Source: Pontederia crassipes (lineage: Eukaryota; Streptophyta; Magnoliopsida; Commelinales; Pontederiaceae). From it: a stretch of 64,000 nucleotides of DNA. The first letter of the stretch is position 1. The number at the start of each line of letters is the position of its first letter. Positions 60,901 to 64,000 of this stretch are shown in pieces. The notes below the pieces were generated by a model. That model saw nothing but the letters and a program-made list of their open reading frames with translations, was not told where the DNA came from and did no database searches. The stretch is from the NCBI GenBank assembly GCA_030549335.1, contig CM060190.1, positions 63,812,118-63,876,117 of the forward strand, read 5' to 3'. The position numbers were made by a program, and so were the translations under genes.

Positions 60901-61335
60901 CGACCAGAGAAGAGTCTTGCTTTCTTACACACAATGCTGAAGGTGGCTGCAATATGGTCCATAATTGCTGCATACACCGTCCCCTTTTTCCTGATTCCTC
61001 GAACCGTGCATCCGCTACTGGGCTGGTCTCTCTATCTGTTTGGAGCAGCATCTCTCTGTTCAATTGTGATCAATGTCTTTCTGCTTCCTGCGCTACCAGT
61101 GCTCACACTATTGATTGGGATACTGGGTTCATTGCTTGTGATGGCATGCCCTTGGTATTCGGATGGCATCATCAGGGCTTTGTCACTCTTTGGCTATGCA
61201 TTTTGCTATGCGCCTATTGCATGGGCATCATTGATGAAGGTACTGAACTCCCTACAGAATTTATTGGAACGGGAGTCATTCTTCCCCAGATTGGGAGAAT
61301 CTACTCCGCTCTCAGAGTTTAGCAAGTTGTATTAA
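57564..61335 (+). CDS. PGSIP7/8: GT8 glycosyltransferase of the PGSIP7/8 group, complete, five exons
   Basis: Predicted exons are 57564-57841, 58721-58979, 60060-60261, 60384-60531 and 60792-61335, all with GT/AG borders, giving 476 residues. The protein has a signal-like N-terminus (about 1-23). The GT8 domain follows, with MMYMGTPRDYEFYVATRV (about 46-63), the DxD metal/sugar-nucleotide motif in VMLDADNLFL (D143, D145), FINPCIFHTGLFVLQ and GADQGFLVSYF. The motif WLKPWYWWSWPVLPLGLSWH follows at about 270-290, then five probable membrane segments (about 300-450). It ends in a conserved-looking FFPRLGES...SKLY. The family is annotated as plant glucuronosyltransferase-like because of similarity to GUX and IPUT1 enzymes. 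The substrate of the PGSIP7/8 branch is not known to me, so the reaction is inferred; location would be secretory membranes. Exon 1 is much more GC-rich than the others. No defects are seen. Confidence 0.93.
57911..57948. repeat. (TC)n microsatellite in intron 1 of the GT8 gene
   Basis: A run of CTCTCT units with one interruption, close to the donor of intron 1. Confidence 0.85.
60557..60660 (+). mobile_element. 5'-truncated RTE-type LINE tail in intron 4 of the GT8 gene
   Basis: It reads TATACCGAAAGGTTTGGTTA, then encodes NRAEWRRM(I)HVADPT and ends GGGATAAGGCTTTG followed by (TTG)n, the hallmark 3' end of plant RTE LINEs. Only about 104 bp remain. It lies between the donor at 60532 and the acceptor at 60791. 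Confidence 0.85.
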
Positions 61336-61879
61336 GCCAGAAAATACTTGAAAACACAGTGAATATGATTAGCTAATATCATTCATTTTTGACGATTCTT
61401 GCCATTTACTGTATCAAATCATGTAATATTATGAGGTACAATTGTTGCTTTAATACGATGCATATGACGAGCAAAGAAAAATGAATTAAAACTACTTGGA
61501 GCTTGAAAGGGGAATTGTCTCAGGAAGACAAACTGAGTTGTAATGACTGGAATTTGAAGAAATGAATTACATGATTCTGCCGTCGAGCACAAGGAGGGGA
61601 ATCTTCAATCTTGAATTCTTCAGCAATAGTGGCCTCGATTTAAATTCCAGGCGCTCACTTGCACGATGTAAAAGTTCTTTACAAATCTCAACAATGCAGT
61701 TGTGCTACTCAGGGGTGGCATAAGGTTTTTACCTTCTTTCCTTGACTCAAGACGTCTATAGCACCAAATATTATAATGTACCTACTATTTCAAGTTCGTT
61801 ATCATGTGGGAGATGTATCAAAGAAAATAACTAAGAAAGCTGCGCTAATAATATAATTTTGCTGTACTAAGAAGAGTAG

Positions 61880-62070
61880 ATCAAATAATCTGGAGTCCGA
61901 TTAAAAGAGGAAGAGGGAGGCTAAGACGGACACTTGGCGAACTAATAGAGCAAGATCTATTGGTGAATAATATACCGAAAGGTTTGGTTACTAATAGAGC
62001 GGAATGGCGTCGTATGATTCATGTAGCCGACCCCACCTAGTGGGATAAGGCTTTGTTGTTGTTGTTGTTG
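61880..62070 (+). mobile_element. 5'-truncated RTE-type LINE tail downstream of the GT8 gene
   Basis: One frame gives RGRGRLRRTLGELIEQDLLV and ends NRAEWRRMIHVADPT, stop, the C-terminus of an RTE reverse transcriptase. GGGATAAGGCTTTG(TTG)n follows. The last 100 bp are nearly identical to the intronic copy at 60557-60660. Confidence 0.88.
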
Positions 62071-64000
62071 TAAGACGATAAGAAATAACCAATTTCGCCG
62101 GGATAAGGCAAAATGGCTTGGCAGCTTCGTCAACGAGTACTCTTATTTCTTATTCCATCAGAAATAGAATTCTGCTACAAGAAACCTATCATCGGGAACT
62201 TGCATTTAGGATAATAACTAGGCAAGACCCTCCCGCTTCGCACAATTTTAATTAATTTTAAATTTGTAATAATAAAAAATTATGAACCTTTTATTTTAAG
62301 AATATTAAATTACTTTAAAATATATTATTTTAATCCTTTTATACTAAAATAGTTCATGTTTTTTATATATTTTTTATTATTTTATTGGAGAATTTTTTTA
62401 TATATTACTATTTAATTGAACACATTCCATGAAGAAGGTAATATATCAAAAAATAGTTTAAATGATTATTCGTGATAACAAAAAATAGTTTTATAAGATT
62501 AGAAATTATATAAAATGATTATACTCATTATGACGGATAATAATGTGCAAACAAAATTAAAAAAAAATGATCAGGTGTGGTGAAATTGTCTTATTTTAGA
62601 GAGAGGAGGAGGAGATATCCACGACATTAACTAAAAGTAAGTCACTTTTAGTCTTTAACTTTAAAATGCCATAAAATAATTTCAAAAGAAAAAAAATGGA
62701 ATTTGATTATTAACTTAGAAAAGATTTTCTTCGTAAGTAAAAAATAAAACAAATCACAAGTTTATAGAGTTGAGAACAAATATTTTCTTGGTGAGCTAAA
62801 ATAAAATAAAACACAACTGTGTTTTATATAGTTGAGAGAAAGAAGAAAGTCTAATACGCAAGTTAATGTTATTGAGAACAACTTGGTAAGTTAAATTGAT
62901 AAAGTTCTAATACGCAAGTAAAAAAACTCATAAAAATCTTAATCTTAAAAATAATTTAAAGCCATAATTTTCAACGTTCTGCTTGAACCTTTTTCCATCA
63001 ATACTTCATTAAGATAATTAATCAATTTTGCATTACTTTAAGAATGTAACTATTTCAAAATATTAAAACTGATGTGAAATATTAATTACCTTGATCTAAG
63101 GCAAGTTCTTAGTCAAAACACTTTCCTAATTTACTCTTTTCAACCTTCAAAAAAAAATGTTAAAATATTCAAATTGAAATGAATATAATAAGAGTGCATG
63201 TAATTAATTATCTTAGTTAATGCAAATTATAATGGCATGAATAAATTAGGAGAATCTAATTAAGGAAATGCAATAAAGATAGTGATATAAGAAATTATCT
63301 AAACTAAGCAAATGTGTATAGAATATTTCGTTAATTTCTTTCCATTTAATTTTGTGGACGAATGAAAAAATAATATTTTATTTGATCAAAAGAACCATTT
63401 GGCAACAGCTACCAAATTTTCCCTCCCATATATATATCTTACTAAAGTACCCCAAAGATGAAATTGTGGTATCTCCATGATCTCATACCTCTCCCAGTAT
63501 TTTAGAGAAACAGCGCAAACAATTAGTTGTGGATACAAAAGATATAGAACATGGCGATGAGATCACAATAAAAGAGACAAACGTTATTGAAAGGAAGGCA
63601 TGATTAAAAATAATTTGTATGTTTCCATAATCTTCTTTGCATGTGATGTGGGATACTCATACCTCATATACACCCAATATAGCATAGCTAGGTCCCTTTT
63701 TAATGGCTGTCGAAGTAGTCCGCTCCCCAGTCTCCTCCTTTCTCAAGTGATGAGCATGTGTCACCATGGTTACCCTCTATATATATATTGCAATAAAGAA
63801 ACTGCAGTGCAGATATTTTGTACGTTTTAGAAGTTAAAGGGATATGCATGCAATTGAACTTATGGAATGTGTGTACTGTGTACTAAATGGTATATAAATG
63901 TAAAAAAAATGTTAGAAAGAAGAGAGGCAACAATCATGACTTTACTATGGATGCAAATGGACAAACCAATGAAATTTATGAGATAGTGGGGGAGGAGTTT
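62071..64000. other. AT-rich intergenic DNA, no gene seen
   Basis: Only short random frames occur, including one of 76 codons at 63600 without recognisable features. No repeat is supported. Confidence 0.55.

Noticed and set aside
1-64000. CRISPR arrays, bacterial-type operons, rRNA or tRNA genes
   Set aside because: No regularly spaced repeats, no operon-like gene runs, and no tRNA-like fold was found by eye. The tRNA-like strings at 37029 and 40070 are retrotransposon primer sites.

Overview
The window is plant nuclear DNA from a flowering plant. It holds intron-containing genes of plant-specific type, Ty3/gypsy retrotransposons of the plant Athila and chromovirus lineages, a Tourist-type MITE, a CACTA-like element and very AT-rich spacers. 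The GC-rich first exon of the second gene and the Tourist-type MITE lean towards a monocot, but that is a weak inference.

Layout. 1-1716 is most of one LTR of a Ty3/gypsy element that continues off the left edge. 1935-5010 (minus) is a complete DWF1/DIMINUTO gene (delta-24 sterol reductase, brassinosteroid synthesis) with a 5'UTR intron. 5100-19350 is mostly AT-rich spacer with several MITE-like copies, two foldback elements (6536-7346 and 16210-16807) whose long inverted repeats enclose GC-rich cores, and a doubtful small gene near 13 kb. 19353-42620 is a nest of transposons. A hAT-type (DUF4371/ZMYM1-like) transposase gene was split by a chromovirus (21152-41932). That chromovirus was split inside its gag reading frame by an Athila-type retrotransposon (27048-39822). 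A MITE (19371-20068) separately split the last codons of the same hAT gene. All these coding regions are now broken by stops. 42620-57150 is AT-rich spacer with a Tourist-like MITE (44283-44616), a CACTA-like element with GACG/CGTC subterminal repeats (51170-51809) and microsatellites. 57158-61335 (plus) is a complete five-exon GT8 glycosyltransferase gene of the PGSIP7/8 group. Two nearly identical 5'-truncated RTE-type LINE tails lie in its last intron and just downstream. 62071-64000 shows nothing I can support.

The two intact host genes are not functionally linked: one acts in sterol/brassinosteroid synthesis, the other is a probable secretory-pathway sugar transferase. I found no new enzyme system. 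The most informative signals are structural: the frame-checked nesting order, the copied filler DNA at a deletion junction, the stop codons that all look like C-to-T/G-to-A changes, and the GC-rich foldback elements.
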